Shown one piece after another: positions 1 through 16,718 of a stretch of 64,000 nucleotides of DNA. The stretch is from positions 19,138,392-19,202,391 of the forward strand of contig NC_080734.1 of assembly GCF_019097595.1 (NCBI RefSeq). Direction: 5' to 3'. The notes under the pieces are model-generated. The model made no database searches. It had not been told where the DNA came from and saw only the letters and a program-made list of their open reading frames with translations. How positions within the stretch are numbered: the first letter of the stretch is position 1; every line of letters starts with the position of its first letter. The translations under genes and the position numbers were made by a program. Origin of the DNA: Hemibagrus wyckioides. Taxonomy: Eukaryota; Chordata; Actinopteri; Siluriformes; Bagridae.

Positions 1-844
<844 letters not shown>

Positions 845-884
<40 letters not shown>
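845..884. repeat. (GA)n microsatellite
   Basis: About 20 uninterrupted GA units directly before the Tc1-like remnant. Confidence 0.95.
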
Positions 885-890
<6 letters not shown>

Positions 891-894
891 ACAT

Positions 895-1721
895 TCTTCA
901 GAATAAAGAAGGCAACACTCAGCAACACCAATACACCTGAAAAACAACCGTGGTAGCTGACAGAAGCATCGTTTCCCTGATGAAGGACAACCTTCAAGAC
1001 ATCTCTGTGCCGAAGTCAACAATCAAGAGAAGATCTCACCAGAGTCATATACAGTGTTTACTACAAGACATAAACCAGCGAATAGCCTCAAAATCAGGAA
1101 GACCAGATTAGATTTAAGTTCTGGATGAACATCCGATGGCCAGATGAGACTAAGATCATCCTGCACCACATTGAAGGGAAGACAAGAGCACGGAGAAGGG
1201 AAGGATGCGCTCATGGTCAGAAGAAAGCCACCTCATATGAATCAGATGCATGGCTGCCAATGGACCTGCTTCCTGGTATTGATTAATGATCTGATTGGTG
1301 ATAAAAGCGGCAGGATGAATTGTGAAGTGTTGATACACTTCACAATTCATCCTGCCGCTTTTATGTTGTAATGATCTGTAATAGCTGTAATGATCCGCTC
1401 ACATCCAGAGAAGCGAAACATCGAGCTGGATTTCAATTACTGAAGATAAAACTGAAGGCAAAAAAGCCAGATGAATGAGCAGGAGGTGAAGAGAGCTGCA
1501 TTAGAGACCTGGATGAACATCAGCAGGGTGGAAACTCAGTGTCTGATGATGATGATGATGATGGTGTGTGTGTGTGTGTGAGTGTGTTTCAGACCTCGGG
1601 CAATTCCCTCGAATTCCCCTCTATTTTGTTGTGCTCCTATTCATTATTTATCATACAGCTGTGCCACACAGATAAAATAAATCAATCGGTGTCCGAATAT
1701 TTATGGACCTGACTGCACCTG
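895..1721 (+). mobile_element. Degenerate Tc1-like transposon remnant
   Basis: The stretch from about 1125 (GGCCAGATGAGACTAAGATC) through 1260 (GGCTGCCAATGGACCTGC) and 1470-1540 (CCAGATGAATGAGCAGGAGG) matches, by recollection, Tc1-family transposase gene sequence in fish. The frame is destroyed by stops and indels. The right end reads GTCCGAATATTTATGGACCT, like a Tc1 terminal repeat; no clear left terminus was found. An exact hairpin (1301-1364) sits inside it. Non-autonomous and dead. The exact family name is not assigned. Confidence 0.7.
1301..1364. repeat. Perfect inverted repeat, 30-bp arms
   Basis: Arms 1301-1330 and 1335-1364 are exact reverse complements separated by TGAT. The left arm is part of the surrounding Tc1-like sequence; the right arm is an inverted copy of it. 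The RNA or single-stranded DNA would form a 30-bp stem with a 4-base loop. Confidence 0.97.
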
Positions 1722-2210
1722 ATCTGATATGCATGCTTGTTCATTTAATAATTTTCAAACACACATACAGAACATCTATATTTGAATCAATACCCTCTCG
1801 ATACAACACATTAACTGTTTATATAGATCAGATGTCGGATGTTTTTGTTTACATTGTTTACACACACAGCTGACGGATGTCTTTATAAAGCCCAATGAAA
1901 ACAACATCCTTTAGCATGCAAGGCTAAATAAGCTAACCGAATCAAACACAGACAAGACAGCGCGCGTGCACACTCACCTCTTTAAATATCTTACGTCATC
2001 TGCCTGCATTCTGCCTTCTTTTAACAGGCTATAATTGTTTTATTTGCTTTACTGCTTTATACGCCGCTGTAACCAATGTTTACGTATGTGTTGCTAGGGT
2101 GTGTATCGTCCATCAGTTTCCCATCATGCAGCACGGTCTGCTCGGCCACACGGTTTCATCGCCATCTGCAGGTGTGGAGACGGCGGCAATGTTCAGAGCT
2201 GCGGTCAGGG

Positions 2211-2261
<51 letters not shown>

Positions 2262-2530
2262 TAGCTAAACAATGTTCACTGATTCAACATTGATCTAAAA
2301 GTGGTCAAACTGGGAGACTTCCATCTTATGAACTGTACAAACCCTCACAGAATGTGTAATGGTTTTAATGGTTATATTGGGAATTGTATATTGTTTTAAT
2401 CGAAAATATAATGGATCCCTGTGGGTCTCTACTGGGAATCTGTTGCCTTCCACTGGTGGTATGTTCCATTAGTGGATTCCATTAAGTACCAATAGAACCC
2501 CTTTGGCAACTTGTAGATCACATGTTGGTA
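1722..2530. other. Intergenic with (GT)n tract
   Basis: Non-coding. A GT microsatellite of about 22 units occupies 2213-2257. The Cys/Val-rich reading frames over it are artefacts of the dinucleotide repeat. Nothing else recognised. Confidence 0.6.
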
Positions 2531-3161
2531 CACGATATTGCCAAAAGTTTTGGGACACCCCACCAAATCATTGAATTCAGGTGTTGTTTTTCAGGGGTTG
2601 GACTCGGACCCTTAGTTCCAGTGAAAGGAACTCTTAATGCTTCAGTGTACCAAGACATTTTGGACAATTTCATGCTCTTTGTGTGAACAGTTTTGGGATG
2701 ACCTCTTCCTGTTCCAACATGACTGCACACCAGTGACCAAATCGAGGTCCATAAAGACATGGATGAGTGAGTTTGGTGTGGAGGAACTTGACTGGCCTGC
2801 ACAGAGTCCTGACCTCAACCCCATAGAACACCTTTGGGATGAATTAGAGCGGAGACTGTGAGCCAGACCTTCTCGTCCAACATCAGTGCCTGACCTCACA
2901 AATGCGCTTCTAGAGGAATGGTCAAAAAATTCCCATAAACACACTCCTAAACCTTGTGGAAAAACTTCCCAGAAAATTTGAAGCTATAGCTGCAAAGGGC
3001 GGGACAACTCCAGATTACATTAATTTGCATGTAAAGACAGACGTCCCAGTTTTGGCCTGTCTCACAGTCTCCGCTCTAATTCATCCCAAAGATGTTCTAT
3101 CGAGTTGAGGTCAGGACTCTGTGCAGGCCAGTCAAGTTACTCCACTTTTGGCAATATAGTG
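2531..3161 (+). mobile_element. Non-autonomous Tc1-like element with TIRs and TA target duplication
   Basis: The left terminus (2531-2547) and right terminus (3145-3161) are inverted repeats differing at one of 17 bases, and both are flanked by TA (2529-2530, 3162-3163), the Tc1/mariner target duplication. Inside, 2700-2861 encodes a transposase C-terminal fragment with an FQHD motif (second catalytic Asp) and DLNPIEHLW (third catalytic Glu); the N-terminal DNA-binding and first-Asp regions are missing. The segment 2787-2862 recurs inverted at 3061-3136. Not capable of coding an active transposase. Confidence 0.85.
3061..3136 (-). repeat. Inverted copy of 2787-2862
   Basis: 76 bp reverse-complementary to 2787-2862 with three mismatches by eye, separated by 198 bp. 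It replaces the expected right sub-terminal part of the Tc1-like element, so this copy is a foldback or hybrid of two opposite-facing elements. Confidence 0.9.
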
Positions 3162-3384
3162 TATGTACTGGACCATTAAGACATCATTAAGTATCTGGAT
3201 TCCAGTAAGTTTCGGTAATGGTGTTTATGGTTTGAGGATAATGATTTAATGATGTGTGATATGTGAATATGACCCAAAAATCATAAATAACTGTTAAAAG
3301 CTGTTTTAATAGTAAACAGCTGATTTGCACCAAGACCTAAGCAAAACAAAAAAGAGAGAATTTATTGAGGTGACTATGAAAACA

Positions 3385-3563
3385 GATCCTTGACCATCAC
3401 ACCCATATATGATTCTTCCCCAAACTGATATCACTATATTACAATTCATCTTCACTGGAACTAAGAGACTCGAACCCTGTTCCAGCATGATGATGCCCCC
3501 GTACACAAATAGTGTGATAGGGTGATGGTCAGGAAGGGGTGCACAAACTTTTGACCATATATG
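3385..3563 (+). mobile_element. Internally deleted Tc1-like fragment
   Basis: Starts in CTTGACCATCACACCCATAT, continues with the transposase-derived piece TTCCAGCATGATGATGCCCC and ends in GCACAAACTTTTGACCATAT. Related fragments lie at 39580-39805 and 48700-49184. Most of the transposase region is deleted. Confidence 0.65.
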
Positions 3564-4110
3564 TGCAAAACAGCCAAAATTGTGTTGATTGGAAATGAGT
3601 TGAGTTTAAATAAAGTGTCTAAAGGATCATTTATTCATTCACATAAAAACACAAAGTAGGTTTTAGTCATGGCTCCAGGTTTCCCATCTAACATTACAAC
3701 TTCTTTAAGCCTAAAATTATTGGTGAACTTCATGGCTCATGGTTTCTCTTCTCAGACCCAACAAATGTGAAGCCTGTAATTTGTCACAGTTACTACATAC
3801 TACACCAGGCATCTCATTTCCCAGGCAGATCCCTCTGTTCTAGACCTTTCTTTGGTTGCACTAGTTATTCCATCAGTATTGAGGCAGAAATCTTTAAACA
3901 CCATGGTACCACAAAATACATTCGAACAAGAGGAGAAAAAGAAAGGGAAAAAAGGGAAATTGTTATGCTAGGGCTGTCAATGAAGGCCTGAGGTAACCAT
4001 GGTGTTTGTTCTGCTCTGATCATCTTGCTGAAAGAGTGTAGATGTGAGAATTGTTTACTAATTGAGAATCAATCCACAGCATGGCTTTGGTTGCACTGTA
4101 TGTTTTCATT

Positions 4111-4153
<43 letters not shown>

Positions 4154-4552
4154 GTGAAAGTCACTGATATCTGACACTATATACACATACAAGACAAGAA
4201 GGTGATGCTAAAAATGGCCACTAGACAAATTGACTATGCTGAAAGCTCAAATCACCGGCCAGCGTTGGACTGTCATGTGTGACATGCAACAGGCAGTTTT
4301 GTCTTTCTTCTTGGCTGATCTTTTCCACTACTGCATGTTACTTCAACATCAGATCTGATGCATGTGACCTGTTAATCCACAGCACTTTTCCACACCCTGG
4401 GGAGAAAAATGTGTCCAAGCTGCAGAGACACAAATAGCAACATCTTCAAAACCTGTATATACTGGAAGAAAGTAGAGAGAGAGAACGAGAGCGATAGAGA
4501 GAGAGAGGTGTTTTAAACTCGCAGGCTATTGGACTCTGATTTGACCTCCGTG
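3564..4552. other. Upstream region of ntmt2
   Basis: Non-coding, with a (CT)n tract at 4113-4151 and GA-rich DNA at 4470-4508. The ntmt2 transcription start should lie in the last few hundred bases, but no TATA box or CpG island is evident. An in-frame TAA at 4514-4516 closes the reading frame upstream of the start codon. Confidence 0.5.
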
Positions 4553-10113
<5,561 letters not shown>

Positions 10114-10889
10114 CATGGCAGTGTGTCGGTATTTCAGGGAAAACACTGCAGGGTTTTGATAGTTTTCAGTAATCAGTATCTGTGGACTTTCACATGAAAG
10201 TTTTATTTTTAAATGAGTTTTGTGTGAATTGCTCTTAATTAGCGAAACCTTATACCTGTATATGAGACATCAAACATCGGGTCATCTGATGACCCTATAA
10301 ATTATTTAATTCCATTTATTATAATTACAGACACAGTCATTTCTATTCAATCATTTTAATTCAACTCAGCAAACCCGATAAGACGTCCATTTCGCTCCAA
10401 AGCAGTTAACATTCCTGTGTGAGTAAACTGTGAATATGGAAACAAACCAGTTTCAGCCTGAGATGTCGTTAATAAATGCTGAAGGCTGTCTTGGCCATTT
10501 TCTTTCCCATGTCTATTTAGGATGCAATATTTCTAAACCCTTGTCACAGTGAATAACCCATTATCTATCACTGAAAATATGCTTCATTTAAAAGAAATGA
10601 TTAAATCAATAAACAATGGCAGACTCGTAATAGATGAGTTTAAAATATTCAGAATGATGTCACTTTATTTACTGCAGACTGTCTCGTGGTCAGTATGTGT
10701 TCATTAGTTACAGGTCATACTGAAATATTTGTTCATTTATCAAAACACTAGAAGAAACTTCTTGCTTGGTTTTGTTTGGATTTGTTGTAAATTATAAATG
10801 TTTCTCTATTTTAATTAAAATAGTGTGTTTCTACCCTGATGTGTCATTTTAATTGCTAAATTAGTTTAAATATGTTTTATTATATATTT
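10114..10889 (+). other. ntmt2 3' UTR and flank
   Basis: AT-rich, no ORF. AATAAA occurs at 10471-10476 and 10608-10613; either could serve as polyadenylation signal, giving a 3' UTR of roughly 0.4-0.5 kb. Confidence 0.5.
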
Positions 10890-11020
10890 CACAGGTCAGC
10901 AGGTTTGTCTCACACCTCCAGGGTTGGGGTTTGATTCCCCATCTCCTCCTTGTGTCCATGTTCTCATGTGTTGACACTCTGTCCACTATGTTCCTTGGTG
11001 ACTCCGTGTGGAATAAATGC
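10890..11020 (+). mobile_element. tRNA-like SINE fragment
   Basis: GTCTCACACCTCCAGGGTTG then GGGGTTTGATTCCCC (box-B-like), followed by a degenerate body. The same family is at 30855-30995. Truncated at both ends. Confidence 0.5.
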
Positions 11021-11304
11021 TACAGAAAATGATATATTTTATAATATATTATATTACAATCTTGTCAAAATAAGATACCAAGCCCAAATAACAAGTGCAA
11101 TGACTTATTATGTTAAAAAATAATGAAATAATGAAAGTCAAAATAAATCACACTAATGACAGCAACTGAAAAAAAGAAAATCACACCTTGTGGTTCAGGG
11201 CTTCTGAATGTTTGAGATGTAGATGTATGTGTAACAAATAATAATTATTTTGTATAATTATGACAGAATTATTTCATACAAACACCACCACCATACTAAT
11301 ACTA

Positions 11305-11306
11305 CT

Positions 11307-11376
<70 letters not shown>

Positions 11377-11450
11377 ATTATACATTTATATTATAATTAT
11401 ATATTATTATTATTGTTATTATTATTATTATTATTTTTATTTTTTTTTTC
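11305..11450. repeat. Self-complementary (AAT)n-(ATT)n tract
   Basis: A run of AAT units passes directly into ATT units at about 11339 and then into further ATT/TTTA repeats. The two halves can pair as a long AT hairpin. Ile-rich reading frames here are repeat artefacts. Confidence 0.9.
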
Positions 11451-12129
11451 ATTTTTTATGAGAATGTCTTGCTTTCCATCCAAGTCAAGAACAAAACACA
11501 GCTAAATAAATGATTTGTTTAAAAGAACATATAAAATAAAATTTTAACTAGAAAAAAAACATGACAGAAAATAACAACCACAAATGCAACATTTATTGCT
11601 CTTGACCCCAAGGTTGTCATTTGTTCTACTAATAAAAAAAAAAAACTCAAATCCACCCCAAAAGGCCACAGTGATGATCCGAAAGCATTCAGTTGTTGTT
11701 TCCCAAGCCATGGCAAAGACCACAGTGTTTAGGTAAATGACTCTCAGATGGCTTCTTTAATGTGGAGGAGGATTCGTGTGGAATTGTTCATGCTCTCCAC
11801 AGAGAGGCTCCATTGTATATCTGCTTTGGAGCTTGTCCAGTGCTGTCAGTTCTCATCTGCATAAAGAGCATCACGGCGTCGCCTCTAATGTTTTGGCGCA
11901 AGTCAAAAACCTCCAAAGGTTCCTCCTTCCTATGAATGGATGGTCTGTGGAGAACGTTTTTTTTTTTTTTTTTCAAAGCTGAGCCTTCACGGCATGACAT
12001 GTAGTCGGATGTCTAGATGCTGTTCGGTTCCGCTGTGCGTGAACGAAGCTATTTCTCTTCTAATTCCTCACACACACATTACACATACACACACACACGA
12101 GGCTTTCTGAGAAAAATCTTTTTCATCTC

Positions 12130-12350
12130 ACAACATCCTTAAGCCTTAAGCAGGGTTCCTCCTGGATAATATATGAAGAAACAGCTGCCACATATTCAGA
12201 AACGGTTAGCGTGCCTGGCAATCTGTCCTCTCAGCTCTAATCTAACTCAATTTTGGAGCTGGCAGCCTGGCAGCTATTAAGAGGAGCACCATTAATAAAT
12301 CCAGTCATATTAGCGGTGAATCGGGCTCAAGTCCAGGTAAAGAGTCTAAT
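12130..12350. promoter_or_regulatory. Candidate conserved non-coding block
   Basis: High-complexity, repeat-free sequence in an AT-rich desert, with balanced base use and motifs such as CAGCTG, CTATTAAG and CACCATTAATAAATC. It has no ORF. The call rests only on contrast with its surroundings and on the position in a desert near a developmental gene; conservation is not shown. Confidence 0.2.
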
Positions 12351-13133
12351 CGAATATTAACAGCACACGCCTTCCCAACTTTTCCAGAATTCCACACGCC
12401 AGGTCACGTGAAAAGACACGAACCGTGTGGAGCTGAGGATAAAAGGTATACTAACTTTAAATATAAGCTCATTGAATTTATTTAATGGGTTATTAATGTG
12501 CATTAATGGGTTCCATGTGACTGGATTGAGTAACATTAACACACTTAGTTTTAATACATCCAGCATGATTTAATGAGGTATTTTCTGAATAAAGTCAGAC
12601 ACCTGAGCTGAGACTCAAACTCTGGTGTTTTACAACAGACAAATTACTCTCTCTACATCCTTCAGTCTAGTTATTAAAAACTAGTATTAATAAAATAAAA
12701 CTTATACGTAAATTAAGTTTAGTTTACACAACAAAATCACATTAATATATTAATAAATAAAAAACCTTACTAAAAAATACTACAGATATTATTAAACTAT
12801 CTAAACTAATAATTTTTCTTAAATCAGACTATCATTTTTTTCAGGTATTATAGTCTTGTACTATTGGCAGAAAATCTGCTACTTTTAAGCATTTATTTAA
12901 AAAAAATAAAAAATAAAATAAAATAAAGCAAAATGATGTTTCAATACAAAGAGAAAGAAAAGCTTGAAATTATTTAATTTAAATGAGATTTTTATTTAAT
13001 CTAATTCAATTAGATGAATAAAAACATAAATAATTATTATTATTATAAATTATTATTAGGGATAAAATAGGGATAAAATAATTTAATAATTGAATTTAAT
13101 TATTTTTTTCTCCCCTTTCTCTGTTTCTCTACT

Positions 13134-13205
13134 TTTGTAAAGCTGCTTTGAGACTATGTCCATTGTAAAAAGGCGCTATACAAATAAATAAATTGAAATT
13201 AAATA
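13134..13205 (+). repeat. Interspersed repeat fragment ('GCTTTGAGAC' family)
   Basis: AAGCTGCTTTGAGACTATG, then AAGGCGCTATACAAATAAAT. Short piece of the abundant repeat also present at 43.8 kb. Confidence 0.65.
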
Positions 13206-13589
13206 AATTAAAAATATCTAAGAATAGGTTTAATAATCATATATTTGTTGAACTTGAAAACAAAGTGAAGTTTAATTTGTTAAACACTAGATGATTCAGA
13301 TTATATTTTTAAATCACTAATTTAGATGAAATTTAATTCATGTGAAATCTGTAAAGATTCTAGAAATTGTGCAGGAGATGAAAGTTGTTCCAGTGTTGGA
13401 GTAAATTGTACCCATTTGATCAAGGTGCAAGTGTAAATATATTCTCAGAACATAGATATCAGGCTCTACCATCTCTTAAGACCCTAAAAAATGATGTTGT
13501 GCTCAGTTATACACCAAACTGGACCTTAAGGACAAAAGTTTTAGCTGAAATGAAGGTTAAAGAGAAACTGCAAAACTAACTTGAATGAC

Positions 13590-13830
13590 TTTATTTCAAT
13601 TCAATTCGATTGCATTTGTTTAGCAATTTTAATAATTGTTACAAAGCAGCTTAATGGAAATATATCAATTTTAAGTTTAGAAATTTATTCCTAATGAGTA
13701 CGTCAGAGGTGACAGTGCTGAGGAAAATCTCCCTGAGATGATATGAGGAAGAAACCTTGAGAGGACCCAGGCTCAAAACTGAACCCATCCTCATCTGACA
13801 CCAGAGAGTGAGATTATAAATCATTTCCCT
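13590..13830 (+). repeat. Interspersed repeat, longer copy
   Basis: TTCAATTCAATTCGATTGC at the start, ACAAAGCAGCTTAATGGAAA, then GAGGAAGAAACCTTGAGAGG and CCATCCTCATCTGACACC. The same order of blocks occurs at 43833-44060, so this is one repeat family. No coding capacity and no terminal repeats seen; classification unknown. Confidence 0.7.
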
Positions 13831-14138
13831 TTGAAAACTCTGTTCTATAGACACAAAGTTCAGATTGTGTATGTTTTCAAATGAAGCCTAAATTGTTGAA
13901 CTGTTCACTGAGGGAGACATACAGCAAGAGCAGAACTGTTTGTATCAGACTGAAGTCCTAAAGCCATCTTCATGGTTTTCTAAGTGGGACCATGCACAGT
14001 AATCTCCCATGTCTTTAGGGTGTCCATGTGGTCAGCAGCAGCGAGTGCTTTCCAAATCGGTTAATGTTTCGGACGTGTAAAAATCTTGCCTTGACTCAAT
14101 AGAAAACAAATTTGGTAAATTTATGTAGACAGCAGTGT

Positions 14139-14290
<152 letters not shown>

Positions 14291-14391
14291 ATTTTATTTG
14301 CTGTGCTACAATTTCAGGATATTAGAATGGGATTGTAAAATGATTCTCCTCAGAAATAAAATTAGAAATAAAAAAAAAAAGTATTTAGCCA

Positions 14392-14760
14392 TTCCTAGGT
14401 CTGATCTGATCTGATCTGCTGCTTTAATTGTAAGACTTTCTGAAATATTTATTGAGCAAGCCTACAATTGGACGCAGGTGGATTTAAAACGAACGTATTT
14501 ATTAAATATATTTCGTATGACTGCACAAGAAAATGAAACTCTAGTCCTGACTTAGATCGCTTTATTCAACCCTCAATGTTTTAGCGATCTAAATTAGGAC
14601 CAGTATATTTCATTTTCTCCAGCCCTCACACTAAATATGTTAAATGGTACACCTGTGTTTATTTTAACTCCACGTGTGTCCAATTGTACGCTTGCTCAAT
14701 AAATATCTGCCTTTTGGGAAGTCTCACCATTAAACCAGCAGATCAGATCAGACCCAGGAA
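14392..14760. mobile_element. Foldback element, 170-bp imperfect palindrome
   Basis: The left arm (14392-14561) and right arm (14583-14760) are inverted repeats along their whole length with indels. Matched pairs include TCTGATCTGATCTGCTG at both ends, ATATTTATTGAGCAAGC in mid-arm, ACAATTGGAC, and AGATCGCT/AGCGATCT at the apex. The loop is 14562-14582. It abuts a Tc1-like remnant. It is either a foldback MITE or the palindromic end of that element. Confidence 0.85.
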
Positions 14761-15640
14761 CTGCCTGTGAAGCTTCAAGATGAAGTTGTTAGGAGGAAAA
14801 AAAAACCTGGAGAAGATTCCTAAAACACCAACAAAGCTTTGAACGTTCTGAGGAGCGCTGTGAAATCCATTAGAGCAAAAATGGTACAACCCAGACAATA
14901 CCAATATCTGAGCACTCGGGCAAGAAGAGCAGTGGTTAAGAGAAGTGTCCATGAATCCAGCGACTACACTGAAGGGGTTACTGAGCTCACTGGCTGATAT
15001 AGAAGAACCTGAAGAACATCATGAGCTCTTTACAGGTCTGGCTTCTATGGGAGAGTTACTAGAAGGAAACTTGTTCTGAGGAAGGCCGTGTTGGAAAAGC
15101 TTTTGGACAAAAATTTTGTGGTCTGATGAAGATAAAATTGAACATAAAAAAGCAACACCTAGGCAATACTATTCTTACAAATCAAGCACGGTGGTGGTAG
15201 CATCGTGCTCTGGGATTTCTTTTCAGCAGAAGTATTTAGAAAGCTAGTCAGAATCACCAGGCCACATGGATGGAGCCAAATAAAAGCAACTGTTGAGAGG
15301 AACCTGTTTCAATCAGCCAGACATCTGCATTTAGGGTGAAAATATGTGCTCCAGCAGCACAATGAGACAAAGTACAGGCCAAAAACTACAAAGGAGTGGC
15401 TTGAACAAGAAGAAGGTTTGTGTTTTGGAATGGGCGAGTCTTAAATCCAATTGAAAATCTGCGGTATGACCTGAAAATTGCTGTGCACCATCATTCTCCA
15501 TCTCATTTGGCAGCGTTGAAGAAACGTTCTATTGAGGAAGAGAAGAAAAATGCCTGAAGAGCTAAATGTGCAAAGCTCAGAGACACGTCTGAGATGACTC
15601 AAATCTGTACAATTCACACTGAGGTGGTAAAAGCTGGTCT
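14761..15640 (+). mobile_element. Degenerate Tc1-like transposase remnant
   Basis: Conceptual pieces in order: GGAAACTTGTTCTGAGGAAG, GTGGTCTGATGAAGATAAAA (first-Asp region), GGTGGTGGTAGCATCGTGC, CTCCAGCAGCACAATGAGAC (second-Asp region, here changed), AATCCAATTGAAAATCTGCG (third-Glu region). These are landmarks of Tc1-family transposases. Multiple stops and frameshifts make it a pseudogene. Confidence 0.75.
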
Positions 15641-15649
15641 TTTCATTTT

Positions 15650-16115
15650 AGATTCAGTGGAACCTCGGCATACGAATTTAATCGGTTCTGGAGACGAGTT
15701 CTTAAGGCGAAAATATGTATTATGATATGAATGTTCCCAGAAGAAATAATGTAAATGCAGTTAATCCATTCCAGCCTCCCAAACATATGACCAATATATG
15801 AAGTGTATGTAAACTGTATGACTGCTTACAAAGAACTGACCCAAGCCAAGCATTCCATGTCAAGGCTCCTCACAGGAAGTCGTGCCACCAAGCTTGGGCT
15901 AAAAATAGAACAGATCACCCACACCACCAATCTGTCCACTGACGCTAACAAGTTTTGAACGGCTCCCGGACATACGTGCAACTTAGCTGGCGTTCAGTTC
16001 AGGTTCGTTGGTATGCCGATAATGCTTCATATGCAAATTTCTTGCAAAATTTTTATTCTTAAGGAGAAAATTCGTAAGTGAGGGCATTTGTGTGGCGAGG
16101 TTCTTCTATATGTTT
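15650..16115 (+). mobile_element. Non-autonomous DNA element with imperfect terminal repeats
   Basis: The left end AGTGGAACCTCGGCATACGA (15656 on) and the right end, ending GTGGCGAGGTTCTT (about 16105), are imperfect inverted repeats. Similar sequences are widespread in vertebrates as small non-coding DNA elements. The middle is non-coding. Confidence 0.6.
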
Positions 16116-16152
16116 TTGAGGTATCTGAGGGCATCTAAATACGTCACATTTC

Positions 16153-16216
16153 CGGCATTTGGTAGACACCCTTATCCAGAGCGATTTACATTTTTATTTC
16201 ATTTTATACAACTGAG
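16153..16216 (+). repeat. Interspersed repeat, left half (split by SINE)
   Basis: GGCATTTGGTAGACACCC then CTTATCCAGAGCGATTTACA and TTATACAACTGAG. It continues at 16608 after an inserted SINE. The unsplit paralogue is at 50693-50880. Confidence 0.85.
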
Positions 16217-16607
16217 CGCTGGTGGCTCAGTGGTAGGTTTCTCCCCATCATGTGGAAAGCCCAGGTTCAAGCCCCAGCCGCTGGATGCAGTGCTGGTCCC
16301 AAACCCCAGTCGCTGGATGTAGTGCTGGTCCCAAACCCCAGCCACTGGATGCAGTGCTGATCCCAAACCCCAGCCGCTGGATGCAGTGCTGATCCCAAAC
16401 CCCAGCCGCTGGATGCAGTGCTGATCCCAAACCCCAGCCGCTGGATGCAGTGCTGATCCCAAACCCCAGCCGCTGGATGTAGTGCTGGTCCCAAACCCCA
16501 GTCGCTGGATGCAGTGCTGATCCCAAACCCCAGTTGTGTGGACCAGTTGGTCTGCTGTGGTGACCCCTCACAAATGTAGGGAGCAGCTGAAAGATCAACA
16601 ACAACAT
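16217..16607 (+). mobile_element. tRNA-Gly-like SINE with internal 32-bp tandem expansion
   Basis: The head resembles tRNA-Gly (GGTGGCTCAGTGGTAGG as box A; AGGTTCAAGCCCC as box B). The body is an 8-copy 32-bp tandem array. The tail contains GTGGTGACCCCTCACAAATG and ends in CAACAACAAC. Flanking ACAACTGAG (16208-16216) and ACAAATGAG (16608-16616) are a 9-bp target duplication with one mismatch. The host repeat continues on either side. Confidence 0.8.
16279..16534. repeat. 32-bp minisatellite, 8 copies
   Basis: Unit begins CGCTGGATGCAGTGCTG and ends CCCAAACCCCAGY. Eight units of exactly 32 bp with few substitutions (GATGC/GATGT, TGGTC/TGATC). The minus-strand frames of the type 'GLGSALHPAA' are translations of this array, not genes. 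Confidence 0.97.
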
Positions 16608-16718
16608 ACAAATGAGGGTTAAGGGCCTTACTCAGGGGCCCAGCAGTGGTGGCCTTGGTGGACCTGGGATTCAAACTCACAACCTTCTGATCAGTAAGCC
16701 GACCACTGAGCTCCCTCG
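16608..16718 (+). repeat. Interspersed repeat, right half
   Basis: GGGTTAAGGGCCTTACTCAG, CCCAGCAGTGGTGGCC, ATTCAAACTCACAACCTTC. It continues the 16153-16216 half after the SINE insertion. Confidence 0.85.

Larger units (their letters stand above)
11451..14130. other. Intergenic AT-rich DNA
   Basis: No gene recognised. A poly-T run lies at 11958-11974. Interspersed repeat fragments are at 13134-13205 and 13590-13830 (listed separately). The block 12130-12350 has higher complexity and is listed as a possible conserved element. Confidence 0.5.

Noticed and set aside
2637..2861. Functional transposase gene
   Set aside because: Only a C-terminal fragment remains; the DNA-binding domain and first catalytic Asp are missing and no intact frame extends upstream.
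4529..4552. ntmt2 start upstream of ATG 4553
   Set aside because: The upstream extension begins with TTG; the first ATG in frame is 4553 and has strong context.
16217..16278. Possible tRNA-Gly gene
   Set aside because: The A and B boxes resemble tRNA-Gly, but the acceptor arm is not closed, and the sequence continues into a SINE body flanked by a target duplication.
16199..16680. Overlapping minus-strand frames with repeated 'HPAAGVWDQ' peptides
   Set aside because: They are the 32-bp minisatellite translated in three frames (32 is not a multiple of 3).
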